Positions 1-7,540 of a DNA stretch of 10,785 nucleotides are shown piece after piece; position 1 is the stretch's first letter, and each line of letters starts with the position of its first letter. The position numbers and the translations under genes are program-made. The stretch spans positions 1 to 10,785 of the forward strand of contig JANYLL010000113.1 in NCBI GenBank assembly GCA_025357895.1, given 5' to 3'. The DNA comes from Ignavibacteriota bacterium. GTDB lineage: Bacteria > Bacteroidota > Ignavibacteria > Palsa-1295. The notes under the pieces are model-generated. The model searched no databases, had not been told where the DNA came from, and saw only the letters and a program-made list of their open reading frames with translations.

Positions 1-1146
1 GCCTCCGCCGCCTGAGCCGCCTGATAGAGGAACCAGCTCGGAATTTCCGTAAGGATTTCCAAAACTTGTATGGATCACAATTAACACACCGCCATCAAAA
101 CCCTTTACTGCAAATCCACCGCCACCGCCACCGCCTTCTTGTGGTGAACAGCATCCGGGTCCGCCTTTCCCTCCGCCAAAACTTCCGGGAGGTTTGCTGA
201 GTCCGGAATTGAAATATCCAGCATCTCCTCCGGCTCCAAATGGATGCCCTGTTCCGCCTCCGCCGCCTTCATTCTGTGAGCTTGTTTCGCCGCCTGTAAC
301 GCTATTCAAGCCGTCTTGAAAAAATCCGGTACCTTCTCCAGCAGGCGGACCTTGCGAGCAAGCATTATACCAATGCGAATTTCCTCCGCCGCCGGTGAAA
401 CCGTTTCCGCCTCGCGTATCACAGACAAGTCCGTTACCTCCTCCGCCGCCGCCGGGACCGGCATCAATTCCTGTTGCGCTACCATCCAATACAGAACTGC
501 TTGCAACGCTGATCCGCCCTTTGCTGATAACTATGAACGGTAAATATCCCTGATTGCCCGTAGTGAATGGATCGCAGTCAGAAGTGCTGAAATTATATGT
601 ACCCACTGCTGCGAGTACAAGACTATCGACGATCATCGCGCCGCGTCGTGAACGCTTGCCCCAACCAAGACCGGAGCCAAGTGTACCGGGGGATGTCAGG
701 ACAATAGAAGGACTTAAGTTTTGCGGCTTGACGATATAGAACGTATCGACATTTGATAGATCGCCATCGAAGAGAACTTGTATAGGAATCTTAATCCCAT
801 TCTGCCAATCGGATGAATTTGGCTGCGTCCAGGGCAGTACAAAAACCTGTGTTGAGATCATCCGCCCGTTCCAACTTACGCTGCACGGACCGAAGCGAAC
901 ATATTGCGTATCCGAAGGATTGACGCAGACGATCTGGATAATATCGCCGCGATTGCCTAAATAAAAACCATCCTTGCCGAAATCGGAAGTATCCTTGATC
1001 GGCGCAATGATCTCCATATATGTATTCATTCCCGGCGTTCCGATATCGGGAATAAGATAAGAGATTATGGGCTGCGCAAGAAGGCTTTGCGGCGCCAAAG
1101 ATAAGAAGAAAGCAAGAAGAAAAAATTTCCCTGTGGTTTTATACAA
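1..1146 (-). CDS. Secreted glycine-rich protein, 3' end outside the window
   Basis: The reading frame is open from a TTG at 1146 to the window edge (382 codons) and continues beyond it. An in-frame stop lies eight codons upstream and the first ATG is at residue 40, so only the TTG start keeps the signal peptide (residues 1-25, hydrophobic core FFLLAFFLSLA, likely cut after LLAQ). A weak GGAG lies 10 nt before the TTG. Residues 26-145 form a beta-rich N-terminal domain with Cys74 and Cys88. Residues 150-215 look like beta strands leading into a Gly-rich region (about 230-382) with runs of 4-7 glycines broken by polar residues and four cysteines (242, 263, 332, 333). This layout resembles glycine-rich surface proteins. 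A sorting domain could lie in the missing end. I do not recognise a specific function; adhesive, structural or surface-coat roles are guesses. GC content is higher than in the adjacent 1278-3055 genes. Confidence 0.8.
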   Translation of the reverse strand, partial: MYKTTGKFFLLAFFLSLAPQSLLAQPIISYLIPDIGTPGMNTYMEIIAPIKDTSDFGKDGFYLGNRGDIIQIVCVNPSDTQYVRFGPCSVSWNGRMISTQVFVLPWTQPNSSDWQNGIKIPIQVLFDGDLSNVDTFYIVKPQNLSPSIVLTSPGTLGSGLGWGKRSRRGAMIVDSLVLAAVGTYNFSTSDCDPFTTGNQGYLPFIVISKGRISVASSSVLDGSATGIDAGPGGGGGGNGLVCDTRGGNGFTGGGGNSHWYNACSQGPPAGEGTGFFQDGLNSVTGGETSSQNEGGGGGTGHPFGAGGDAGYFNSGLSKPPGSFGGGKGGPGCCSPQEGGGGGGGFAVKGFDGGVLIVIHTSFGNPYGNSELVPLSGGSGGGG

Positions 1147-1277
1147 GATTAAGAAACTCCAATCGCCTTATGAAAAGCGAAGTCGGGAGAGAAAGTTCAA
1201 AGGATTCATTATTTTACCAACTCAAACTCTTTAATGTTCATGTTCATAATGATATTTTTTTAGTTGTTAAATCGCTA

Positions 1278-2588
1278 TTAAAACATTTTTAGAATACAAA
1301 TTTCAAAAGATCCGAGATAACCTGCCGGTTCTCTTAAAATTGTAGCAGCGCAGCAAACAATTTTTTTTTCATCAGGTGACCAGTTAGGGAAGAGACAGAT
1401 CCATCTCCCCTCATTTGTCGGATTTGTGCTTACTATCTTTTTGGAAAGAGATTTTCTGTCTATAATTCCGATTTCGCTGGTAGCAAGACCCAAAAGCTTT
1501 GCCGGTGCATAGTTGCAATAAAGAATCTTCGAACCATCATGATTGTACCGCAGCCATAGCCCATTTCTGTTATTCGATGGAGTGAAAGGAATACGTAAAG
1601 TATCAAAAACATGAGTTAAAATATCATACTCGATTAAATAAGGGATTCGTATTCCAACTGAAGGTATGAGAATTTTTTTTCCATCAGGACTTATATCAAA
1701 ACCATTGATCATTTCTAAAGCCCCAATGTCCGAGAGAAAATGACAAATAAGCGTATTCTTCCCAGTGATACGGTCAAACAAATAATATCCTGCATCCGCT
1801 GATTTATCTTCCACGCTTAATATATTTCCATACGAGTAATAGATAATAGTATCCTTTCCAAAATAGATTGCGCTTGAAATCCCGGAATCAAGCATTCCTA
1901 AAAATTTGGAGCTATTACCATTTTGAATATCTGACTCGATGAGATAACCGACTGATACGTTCTCATCATAAGCAAATTGGCGTCTATCAATACTTAGAAG
2001 TTTAGTACTTTCTGAATTTGCTGCAAAAGTAAGTCCGCTTTTAAGCTCTGGGCAATACGTAGAATCTTTAATAATTTTGAACGAAGAATCTATTTCCAAA
2101 TAACCATATGGATCTGAAAAATAAATTCTATTGTGTAACCATAAGGCGCACTGATATGACCCATAATCAACAAATGGATGACTACACCAAAAAGTATCCT
2201 TGGCAGAGACTTCTAAAATATTTGTATCTTTTTGAAAGAAAGAAAAAGTTATGCTATCAATAGGAACTGGATGTGGCATATATCCATGTACGGGATATTT
2301 TTGTGCAAACATGATTGGATCAGATATTATCAATGTATCACTATTAAAAGTAATTGTGTTCGTTGGATTAACTCTATAAACCCCATGATATGGAATAGTT
2401 TGACGTGAGAAAACATCCATAGCATTGTATTTCCATGATGGAGAATTTTTTATAAAGGTTATTTTCTCTATGCTATCAATTGGATATGAAAGAATTTTCC
2501 CGTTTTTTTCTCCTACCCACATTCTTGTATTCTGCCCATATAAGTTCAATGCAAAGAAAAGAGAGAATATGATAACAGTTTTTTTCAT
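1278..2588 (-). CDS. Secreted PD40/TolB-like beta-propeller protein with N-terminal ITF motifs
   Basis: This is a 436-residue protein with a clear signal peptide (residues 1-19, ending LNLYGQ). The ATG at 2588 overlaps the TGA of the upstream gene in an ATGA, so translation is probably coupled. Residues 20-120 carry three copies of a short motif ending in ITF: YPIDSIEKITF (35-45), NPTNTITF (74-81) and PIDSITF (109-115). The C-terminal half has PD40/WD40-like strand motifs, PDGKKILIPS (301-310), HDGSKILYC (350-358) and PDEKKIVCC (405-413), typical of TolB-type propeller blades, so a partial or complete propeller is likely. No T9SS sorting domain is present: the protein ends shortly after the last blade at ICILKMF. 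This is unusual next to a cargo gene and suggests periplasmic residence, another export route, or association with its partner. Ligand and function are unknown. The gene is AT-rich. Confidence 0.8.
   Translation of the reverse strand: MKKTVIIFSLFFALNLYGQNTRMWVGEKNGKILSYPIDSIEKITFIKNSPSWKYNAMDVFSRQTIPYHGVYRVNPTNTITFNSDTLIISDPIMFAQKYPVHGYMPHPVPIDSITFSFFQKDTNILEVSAKDTFWCSHPFVDYGSYQCALWLHNRIYFSDPYGYLEIDSSFKIIKDSTYCPELKSGLTFAANSESTKLLSIDRRQFAYDENVSVGYLIESDIQNGNSSKFLGMLDSGISSAIYFGKDTIIYYSYGNILSVEDKSADAGYYLFDRITGKNTLICHFLSDIGALEMINGFDISPDGKKILIPSVGIRIPYLIEYDILTHVFDTLRIPFTPSNNRNGLWLRYNHDGSKILYCNYAPAKLLGLATSEIGIIDRKSLSKKIVSTNPTNEGRWICLFPNWSPDEKKIVCCAATILREPAGYLGSFEICILKMF
2585..2588 (-). promoter_or_regulatory. 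ATGA stop-start overlap (translational coupling site)
   Basis: The TGA of the 156-residue gene and the ATG of the 436-residue gene share four bases. No Shine-Dalgarno sequence is evident before the second start. Such overlaps usually mean termination-reinitiation and near-stoichiometric production of the two proteins; that consequence is inferred. Confidence 0.7.
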
Positions 2589-3055
2589 TTTATCACTACC
2601 ATTTTTCTCACTTGTATATCATTCTTAAACCTTACTTCGTAAAAATATTCGCCGCTTGGAACATGAATACCGGAATTATCGAGTCCGTCCCAAACAATCT
2701 GATTTCGTCCTAATTGAGAGTTTACCTGTAAATTTCGAATTGCATTACCTTTCGCATCATAGATCGAAATTTTTACAAGACCTGTAGTTGCAATATCAAA
2801 ATCTATCGTTGTACTTGATCTTAATGGATTCGGATAACTCGCTAAAAGTTGTAAGCCGTTCGTAGATGTATTTTTATCATTCACATTGGCAGTAAGTGTA
2901 TCGAATGTAATTTTTTGGATTTGAGATAATGCAAGGGTAACTTTCTGACCATTCTTAAAACTTATCACTAAGCTATCAGAGGTCTGCCCTTTTGCAGGAG
3001 CGGCATAACAAATAAAAAGAAACAGACCTAAAACAATGTACGGCTTTCCTATCAT
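2585..3055 (-). CDS. Very small secreted protein: signal peptide, ITF motif and T9SS sorting domain
   Basis: This 156-residue protein has a signal peptide (about residues 1-24, ending PAKGQ). A short segment FKNGQKVTLALSQIQKITF (33-51) matches the ITF motif of the next gene, and a linker of about 20 residues follows. The C-terminal domain (about 70-156) begins at the typical SYPNPLRSSTTIDF and continues with VKISIYDAKGN, a FlgD-like segment VWDGLDNSG (121-129), VPSGEYFYEV and a final KMVVIK. This is the T9SS type A / FlgD-like Ig sorting domain, which directs export across the outer membrane and usually surface attachment. Almost no cargo is left between the ITF motif and the sorting domain. 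It ends in a 4-bp ATGA overlap with the propeller gene downstream and sits 54 bp after the 3110-4726 gene. It could be a surface anchor for its partner (inference) or a degenerate remnant of a larger cargo. Confidence 0.8.
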   Translation of the reverse strand: MIGKPYIVLGLFLFICYAAPAKGQTSDSLVISFKNGQKVTLALSQIQKITFDTLTANVNDKNTSTNGLQLLASYPNPLRSSTTIDFDIATTGLVKISIYDAKGNAIRNLQVNSQLGRNQIVWDGLDNSGIHVPSGEYFYEVRFKNDIQVRKMVVIK

Positions 3056-3109
3056 AAGATCATGATTAAATCAATTGAAAAAGATTACGGATTTATAGTT
3101 CCATCTGTT

Positions 3110-4726
3110 TTAATGAATTAACTCCACTGGCTTCATAACCGACTTCCCTTCCAGCTCAACCCTTAAAAAATAAGTCCCTGATGGAAGATCTGAAATATCG
3201 AATGTATGTTCATGACTTCCCTCTTCTTCTTTTGAATTTATCAGTGTGCGAAGATTTACTCCAAGCAGATTAAAGATTTCGATCTTGACAAAGGAGAAAG
3301 CGGCGATATTGTAGGAAATCTTTCCGATGCCATTACCTGGATTCGGAGAAAGAAAAATATTTTCATAAGCTGGTTTCGGAGTTTCAGGAACAGAGAGAAC
3401 AGGCTGTAATTTTACGATCCAATAATCTGCGTCCGATGCGCCAAAAGGAGGATGAATTCCTGTCACATCGCCATCTCTTGAAAGAGTCTCTCCTGCTAAA
3501 ACAAATCCGCCGTCTTTGGATTGAATGACTGAGTGTGCCGTTTCATAATCTGATCCGCCAAGAGACTTCTGCCATTCCAAAATTCCTGCGCTGCTCAGTT
3601 TCACAAGCCAGAAATCAGCGGCAGCATGAAATCCTATGACATCACCATCGCCCGATGTAGTGTATCCTGCAACAGCATACCCTCCTTCTTTTGTCTGAAT
3701 AATGGAATTCGCAACTTCCTCGTTAGAGCCACCAAAACACTTTTCCCATTCAAACGAACCATCATTTCGTAACTTAACAACCCAAAAATCCCACGTCCCA
3801 TGATTGGCCATTTCTTCCTTATTCGAAGTTGTTGTCCCTGCCATTGCATAACCACCATCCATAGTTTGGATGATTGAATTAAAAAAATCATTCCCCAATC
3901 CTCCCAATACCTTAAACCATTGAACCACTCCGGTATCATCAAACTTAAAAACCATTCCATCCTGATGATCAAGACTTACCCCGGATGTATCAATTAATCC
4001 AGCAACTGCAAAACCACCATCCGATGTCGCGGTAATAGCCATGTGTTCAGACGTTCCAGTGATACCACTTTTTTTAACAGTTGGTGCACATTTCTCCCAA
4101 AGGATGGAGCCACTTCTATCCATTTTAACACTCCAATTCTTCCACAAAGTGCTATCATTCCCGGTGACATCGCCATCTTTTGACCACGTCCATCCTGAAA
4201 TGACATAATTACTGTCTTTCGTTTGAACTGCTCGTGCAGATGTTTCGTCATTCGTGCCTCCTAATGGCTTTTGCCATTCTAATACTCCTTTGTTATTTAG
4301 TTTTACAACCCAATAATCCGATCTTGGACTTAAAAAAATACCATGGTAGCCGCTAACATCACCATCTTTGGAAACTGTCTCGCCAGTGACAAGATATCCA
4401 CCGTCGTATGTTTGAATAATGGAATAGGCATTATCTTCATCGGTTCCGCCGAACATCACTTGCCATTCGATGGAGTCTTTCGAATTTATTTTCACTATCC
4501 AGAAATCATGTTTTCCAGTATAATTATTTTCACCGTGCCTGATATCGAAGTCGTCAGAAGCAGCGCTTCCGGCGATGGCATAACCACCATCGGTTGTTTG
4601 GATTATACACGAAGCTCTATCATCACGGGTTCCTCCGTAACATTTTTCCCATTCAATTGCAGGAGCCTGAGCAGATAACACAGGGGGGATAAGAACCAAA
4701 AAAACAAGACTGAAAATATATTTCAT
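3110..4726 (-). CDS. T9SS-exported seven-repeat (predicted propeller) protein, paralogue A
   Basis: This 538-residue protein has a signal peptide (residues 1-20, ending VLSAQ). Seven repeats of about 57-63 residues begin at Trp26, 88, 151, 210, 270, 327 and 385. The consensus is W-(E/Q)-K-x-(F/L)-GG-(T/S), then SIIQT-x-DGGYxxAG, then S-x-DGDV-x-G-x-H, then D-(F/Y)-W-(I/V)-VKL and a turn before the next Trp. Repeats 3 and 4 are the most degenerate (repeat 4 lacks the GG and the DGDV). Seven such units suggest a closed seven-bladed propeller. A linker (about 443-455) leads to a T9SS type A sorting domain (456-538: FLSPNPGNGIGKISY, VKIEIFNLLGVNLRTL, LPSGTYFLRVELEGK, ending KPVELIH). It starts 11 bp after the stop of its paralogue, so the two are almost certainly co-transcribed. 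Role unknown; surface display is expected from the sorting domain. Confidence is high for architecture and low for function. Confidence 0.9.
   Translation of the reverse strand: MKYIFSLVFLVLIPPVLSAQAPAIEWEKCYGGTRDDRASCIIQTTDGGYAIAGSAASDDFDIRHGENNYTGKHDFWIVKINSKDSIEWQVMFGGTDEDNAYSIIQTYDGGYLVTGETVSKDGDVSGYHGIFLSPRSDYWVVKLNNKGVLEWQKPLGGTNDETSARAVQTKDSNYVISGWTWSKDGDVTGNDSTLWKNWSVKMDRSGSILWEKCAPTVKKSGITGTSEHMAITATSDGGFAVAGLIDTSGVSLDHQDGMVFKFDDTGVVQWFKVLGGLGNDFFNSIIQTMDGGYAMAGTTTSNKEEMANHGTWDFWVVKLRNDGSFEWEKCFGGSNEEVANSIIQTKEGGYAVAGYTTSGDGDVIGFHAAADFWLVKLSSAGILEWQKSLGGSDYETAHSVIQSKDGGFVLAGETLSRDGDVTGIHPPFGASDADYWIVKLQPVLSVPETPKPAYENIFLSPNPGNGIGKISYNIAAFSFVKIEIFNLLGVNLRTLINSKEEEGSHEHTFDISDLPSGTYFLRVELEGKSVMKPVELIH
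3161..3257. repeat. 97-bp direct repeat, copy in paralogue A sorting domain
   Basis: This block encodes most of the sorting-domain segment from about RTLINSKEEEG to PSGTYFLR. Aligned by eye without gaps to 4789-4885, it differs at 4 of 97 positions. All four are transitions and all are synonymous (Ser TCA/TCG, Phe TTC/TTT, Glu GAA/GAG, Leu CTG/TTG). Identity drops outside the block. Confidence 0.9.
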
Positions 4727-4737
4727 AATGAACTCTG

Positions 4738-6354
4738 CTAATGATGAATCTCAACAACCTTCATAACCAACCTTCCCTCCATCTCAATCCTTAAAAAATA
4801 AGTCCCCGATGGAAGATCTGAAATATCAAATGTATGCTCATGACTTCCCTCTTCTTCTTTTGAATTTATCAATGTGCGAAGATTTTCTCCGAGCGGATCG
4901 AAGACCTCAATTTTTACTTGTGAAGGTTTATCAAGAACATAAAAAAATTTTCCAATTCCGATACTTGGATTAGGGTAGATAGCAACATTGCTAACACTTA
5001 CGCCTGCAATATTTTCTACGCTGCTAAGATCCTGAGAAAGTTTTACAAGCCAGATATCACCGTCTCTCGTACTATCTCCGCGCCTGCCGGATACATCACC
5101 ATCGGATGATGAGGTAACTGTTGCAATAAGAAATCCCGAATTGGCAGTTGGCATAATCCCCGCGCCGCTATTCGCATCCGATGCCGAGCCGCCAAATGTT
5201 TTTTGCCACAAAAGATTTCCGGACTTCGAAAGTTTAAAAACCCAGCAATCGGAAACTCCGTGAAATCCTACCACATCACCATCGGTGGAAGAAGTATTGG
5301 CTGAAACGACATAGCCTGAATCGGCAGTCTGCAGAATTGAATAGGCAATATCACCGCTCGATCCTCCTAATGATCTTTGCCATTCTATTTTACCTGCATT
5401 ATCAGTTTTAACAACCCAGCAATCAGAAAAATATGATCCGTGCAGACCGGAAGCATCTCCATCTGTAGATGTCGTTAACCCTGCAATTGCATATCCGCGG
5501 TCAAAGGTCTCAATAAGCGAATTTCCTTCCTCATATTTCGATCCGCCATACGTTCTCTGCCATTCTATATTTCCCGTACCCGAAAGTTTTACAAGCCAGG
5601 CATCAGATAGCGAAGTATCGATAGCATGTCTGCCGATCACATCTCCGTCATGCGAATATGTTGTGCCGATGATGGCAAATCCTCCGCCCGAGATTTGCAT
5701 GATGCCGCCTTCATCATCTTGTGTGCCTCCGAAAGTTTTCTGCCATCCGAGCGAACCTGTTTCGCTTATCTGAAAGACCCAAATATCAAAACCTGATCCA
5801 CCATGATAACCTTTCACATCTCCGTCACTTGATTCCGTTGCCGCCGATACTACATATTCGCCTTCGCTGCCCGGGACAATCGAAGTTGCAAAATCATTGC
5901 CGGATCCGCCGTAAATTTTTTGCCACATAATTTTCCCCGCCGTATCGATCTTTAGTATCCAGACATCGGATTGAGAGATATCCGGCTGGCGGATCCCTTG
6001 CAGATCACCATCGCCTGAGTTTGTCGAAGCAGCGATTACAAATCCGCCGTCAAGAGCTTCAATAATCGCACCGCCATTTTCATCCTGAGATCCGCCATAA
6101 GTTTTCTGCCATTGGATGCTGCCTATGGAATTCATCTTCACGATCCAGAGATCGTTCTTGCCATGATTAAATGTGACGTCGCTGTCATGCGATTGCGTCT
6201 GCCCTGCCATAATATAACCGCCGTCGCGGGTTTGTATCATACCACCGGGAAAATCATTTTTTGTTCCGCCAAGGCATTTCTGCCACTGCATTTGAGGTTG
6301 GGCATGGAGAAGAACCGATGCGAAAAGAATCAGGAAAAAAATTGAGTATTTCAT
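4738..6354 (-). CDS. T9SS-exported seven-repeat (predicted propeller) protein, paralogue B
   Basis: This 538-residue protein has exactly the length of its downstream neighbour and a similar start (MKY plus a hydrophobic stretch; signal peptide 1-19, ending LLHAQ). Seven repeats start at Trp24, 82, 144, 204, 265, 325 and 383. They follow the pattern WQK-x-(Y/F)-GG-(T/S), IIx-x-x-DGGYxIA, SxDGDVxGxHG, D-x-W-(I/L/V)-x-K-(L/I), G-x-I. Unlike paralogue A, all seven repeats keep WQ(K/R) and GG(S/T), and a D(G/S)D(V/L/A) triplet is present in each, which fits a regular seven-bladed propeller. The C-terminal sorting domain starts near residue 456 (VAIYPNPSIGIGKFFY) and is collinear with that of paralogue A over residues 481-538. 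The gene follows a 184-bp spacer and is probably first in a transcription unit that includes paralogue A and perhaps the 156- and 436-residue genes. The repeated acidic DGDV loops could bind a divalent cation, but this is speculation. Confidence 0.9.
   Translation of the reverse strand: MKYSIFFLILFASVLLHAQPQMQWQKCLGGTKNDFPGGMIQTRDGGYIMAGQTQSHDSDVTFNHGKNDLWIVKMNSIGSIQWQKTYGGSQDENGGAIIEALDGGFVIAASTNSGDGDLQGIRQPDISQSDVWILKIDTAGKIMWQKIYGGSGNDFATSIVPGSEGEYVVSAATESSDGDVKGYHGGSGFDIWVFQISETGSLGWQKTFGGTQDDEGGIMQISGGGFAIIGTTYSHDGDVIGRHAIDTSLSDAWLVKLSGTGNIEWQRTYGGSKYEEGNSLIETFDRGYAIAGLTTSTDGDASGLHGSYFSDCWVVKTDNAGKIEWQRSLGGSSGDIAYSILQTADSGYVVSANTSSTDGDVVGFHGVSDCWVFKLSKSGNLLWQKTFGGSASDANSGAGIMPTANSGFLIATVTSSSDGDVSGRRGDSTRDGDIWLVKLSQDLSSVENIAGVSVSNVAIYPNPSIGIGKFFYVLDKPSQVKIEVFDPLGENLRTLINSKEEEGSHEHTFDISDLPSGTYFLRIEMEGRLVMKVVEIHH
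4789..4885. repeat. 97-bp direct repeat, copy in paralogue B sorting domain
   Basis: This is the partner of the block at 3161-3257, 93 of 97 bases identical in the same frame and orientation, 1628 bp away. The N-terminal repeat domains of the two proteins are far less alike, so the sorting-domain block is either a recent gene conversion or under unusually strong constraint. Confidence 0.9.
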
Positions 6355-6427
6355 AACAGATAATAACTATGGAACAAGGACAAGAATTCAGAAGCAATGA
6401 TAATCGTAGGGGTCTTTTGATATATCA

Positions 6428-6484
6428 TGTCATTCCGAACAGAGATTTTTTGAGCGGAGCGAAAAAAAAATGTCAGGAATCGTC
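6428..6484. repeat. Probable dispersed extragenic repeat element
   Basis: The spacer between the phosphate permease and paralogue B contains tgtcattccgaac, then gagcggagcgaa, a run of nine A and tgtcaggaatc. From memory, intergenic elements of the form TGTCATTCCGA...GAGCGAAGCG...GGAATC recur in many FCB-group genomes, and this looks like a diverged copy. Short inverted arms (attcc at 6432-6436 and ggaat at 6476-6480) bracket it. Only one copy is present here, so its repetitive nature is inferred. Confidence 0.45.
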
Positions 6485-6538
6485 AGAGGGGTTGCAATAA
6501 GCTACATCGAGATAAACCTCAAGGGGTTCATCATTTGC

Positions 6539-7531
6539 TTATTCCCCTCCTAATGCTCTGATAAGATAATATGTTGCTGCGCCAATACCTGCGGCGGCAG
6601 GAATCGTTAATATCCAAGCCCAGATAATTCGCGTTGCTACTCCCCATCTTACTGCCGATAATCGCTTGAGCGAACCGACTCCGACGATCGCTCCGGTGAT
6701 CGTATGAGTCGTCGAAACAGGAATTCCCGCTGCAGCCGATCCGAGCAACGTGACTGCTGCTGCTGTCTCTGCTGAAAAGCCACCGATCGGCTTTAATGCC
6801 GTAATGCGCATTCCCATTGTTTTTACTATCCGCCATCCGCCCGAAAGTGTGCCAAGACCAATAGCTGCATGAGCTGCAAGGATCACCCAAAACGGAATTT
6901 CAAAAGTAGGGATCAGTTTATTTGCAAATAAAACTCCTGCAATAATACCCATCGTCTTTTGTGCATCATTCGTCCCATGACCAAGCGAATACGCCGCTGC
7001 AGAAAAAAGCTGTCCGCGCCTGAACCATTTATCGACAGCAAACGGTGTACTTTTGCGCGATGACCATGTAACAATAAGCATGATAAGAAATCCAAGCACC
7101 ATTCCTATAAGCGGTGAAAGGACAATGAAAAGAATTGTCTTAGTCCAACCGGATGCGATAATAGCCCCGAAGCCCCCGACTTTTGCAATTGCTGCTCCGG
7201 CATATCCTCCGATCAAAGCATGAGATGAACTTGTCGGCAGACCGAGCCACCAAGTTATCAGATCCCAGATGATCGCTCCGGCAAGACCAGCCATGATGAC
7301 GTATGTCGTGACCACAGAAATATCAACCATTCCCGAACCGATCGTTTTTGCAACACCTGTACCAAAACCGAAAGCTGCCACGAAATTAAAGAACGCAGCC
7401 CAGATCACTGCCTGTCCCGGAGTAAGGACTCGGGTAGATACTACTGTTGCAATAGAATTTGCTGCATCATGAAAACCATTGATGTAATCAAAGATGAGCG
7501 CGATGCCTATAACGATATAAACAAGTGTCAT
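6539..7531 (-). CDS. pit: PiT-family inorganic phosphate permease
   Basis: This is a 330-residue, strongly hydrophobic protein of the PiT family (inorganic phosphate transporter, low-affinity, driven by H+ or Na+, inner membrane). The two inverted family signatures are present: GFHDAANSIA (19-28) in the N-terminal half and GHGTNDAQKTMG (184-195) in the C-terminal half. Each is followed by its partner motif, GLPTSSSHALIGG (97-109) and GIPVSTTHTITGA (269-281). A hydrophilic loop (about 156-172) separates the halves. The key Asp and Asn residues of both signatures are intact. The length is typical of the short bacterial PiT type and shorter than E. coli PitA, which has an extra loop. The ATG at 7531 lies 9 bp after the stop of the DUF47 gene, giving the classic DUF47-PiT operon. 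No good Shine-Dalgarno is seen. Substrate cannot be narrowed beyond phosphate (possibly as metal-phosphate) from sequence alone. Confidence 0.95.
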   Translation of the reverse strand: MTLVYIVIGIALIFDYINGFHDAANSIATVVSTRVLTPGQAVIWAAFFNFVAAFGFGTGVAKTIGSGMVDISVVTTYVIMAGLAGAIIWDLITWWLGLPTSSSHALIGGYAGAAIAKVGGFGAIIASGWTKTILFIVLSPLIGMVLGFLIMLIVTWSSRKSTPFAVDKWFRRGQLFSAAAYSLGHGTNDAQKTMGIIAGVLFANKLIPTFEIPFWVILAAHAAIGLGTLSGGWRIVKTMGMRITALKPIGGFSAETAAAVTLLGSAAAGIPVSTTHTITGAIVGVGSLKRLSAVRWGVATRIIWAWILTIPAAAGIGAATYYLIRALGGE

Positions 7532-7540
7532 AAAAGTTTA

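Noticed and set aside
316..543. Plus-strand open frames inside the glycine-rich gene
   Set aside because: They are antisense shadows created by high-GC Gly codons; the minus frame has the signal peptide and domain structure.
1209..1247. Minus-strand 12-codon ORF (MNMNIKEFELVK) upstream of the glycine-rich gene, possible leader peptide
   Set aside because: It is very short, has no clear ribosome binding site, no regulatory codon run and no attenuator hairpin after it; chance is enough to explain it.
3634..4251. Overlapping minus-strand frames within paralogue A
   Set aside because: They are out-of-frame readings of a repetitive gene, with Met/Trp-rich translations and no family signature.
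6500..6538. aacctcaaggggtt near the end of pit as an intrinsic terminator
   Set aside because: The stem has only about four clean pairs with a mismatch and there is no following T-run on the minus strand.
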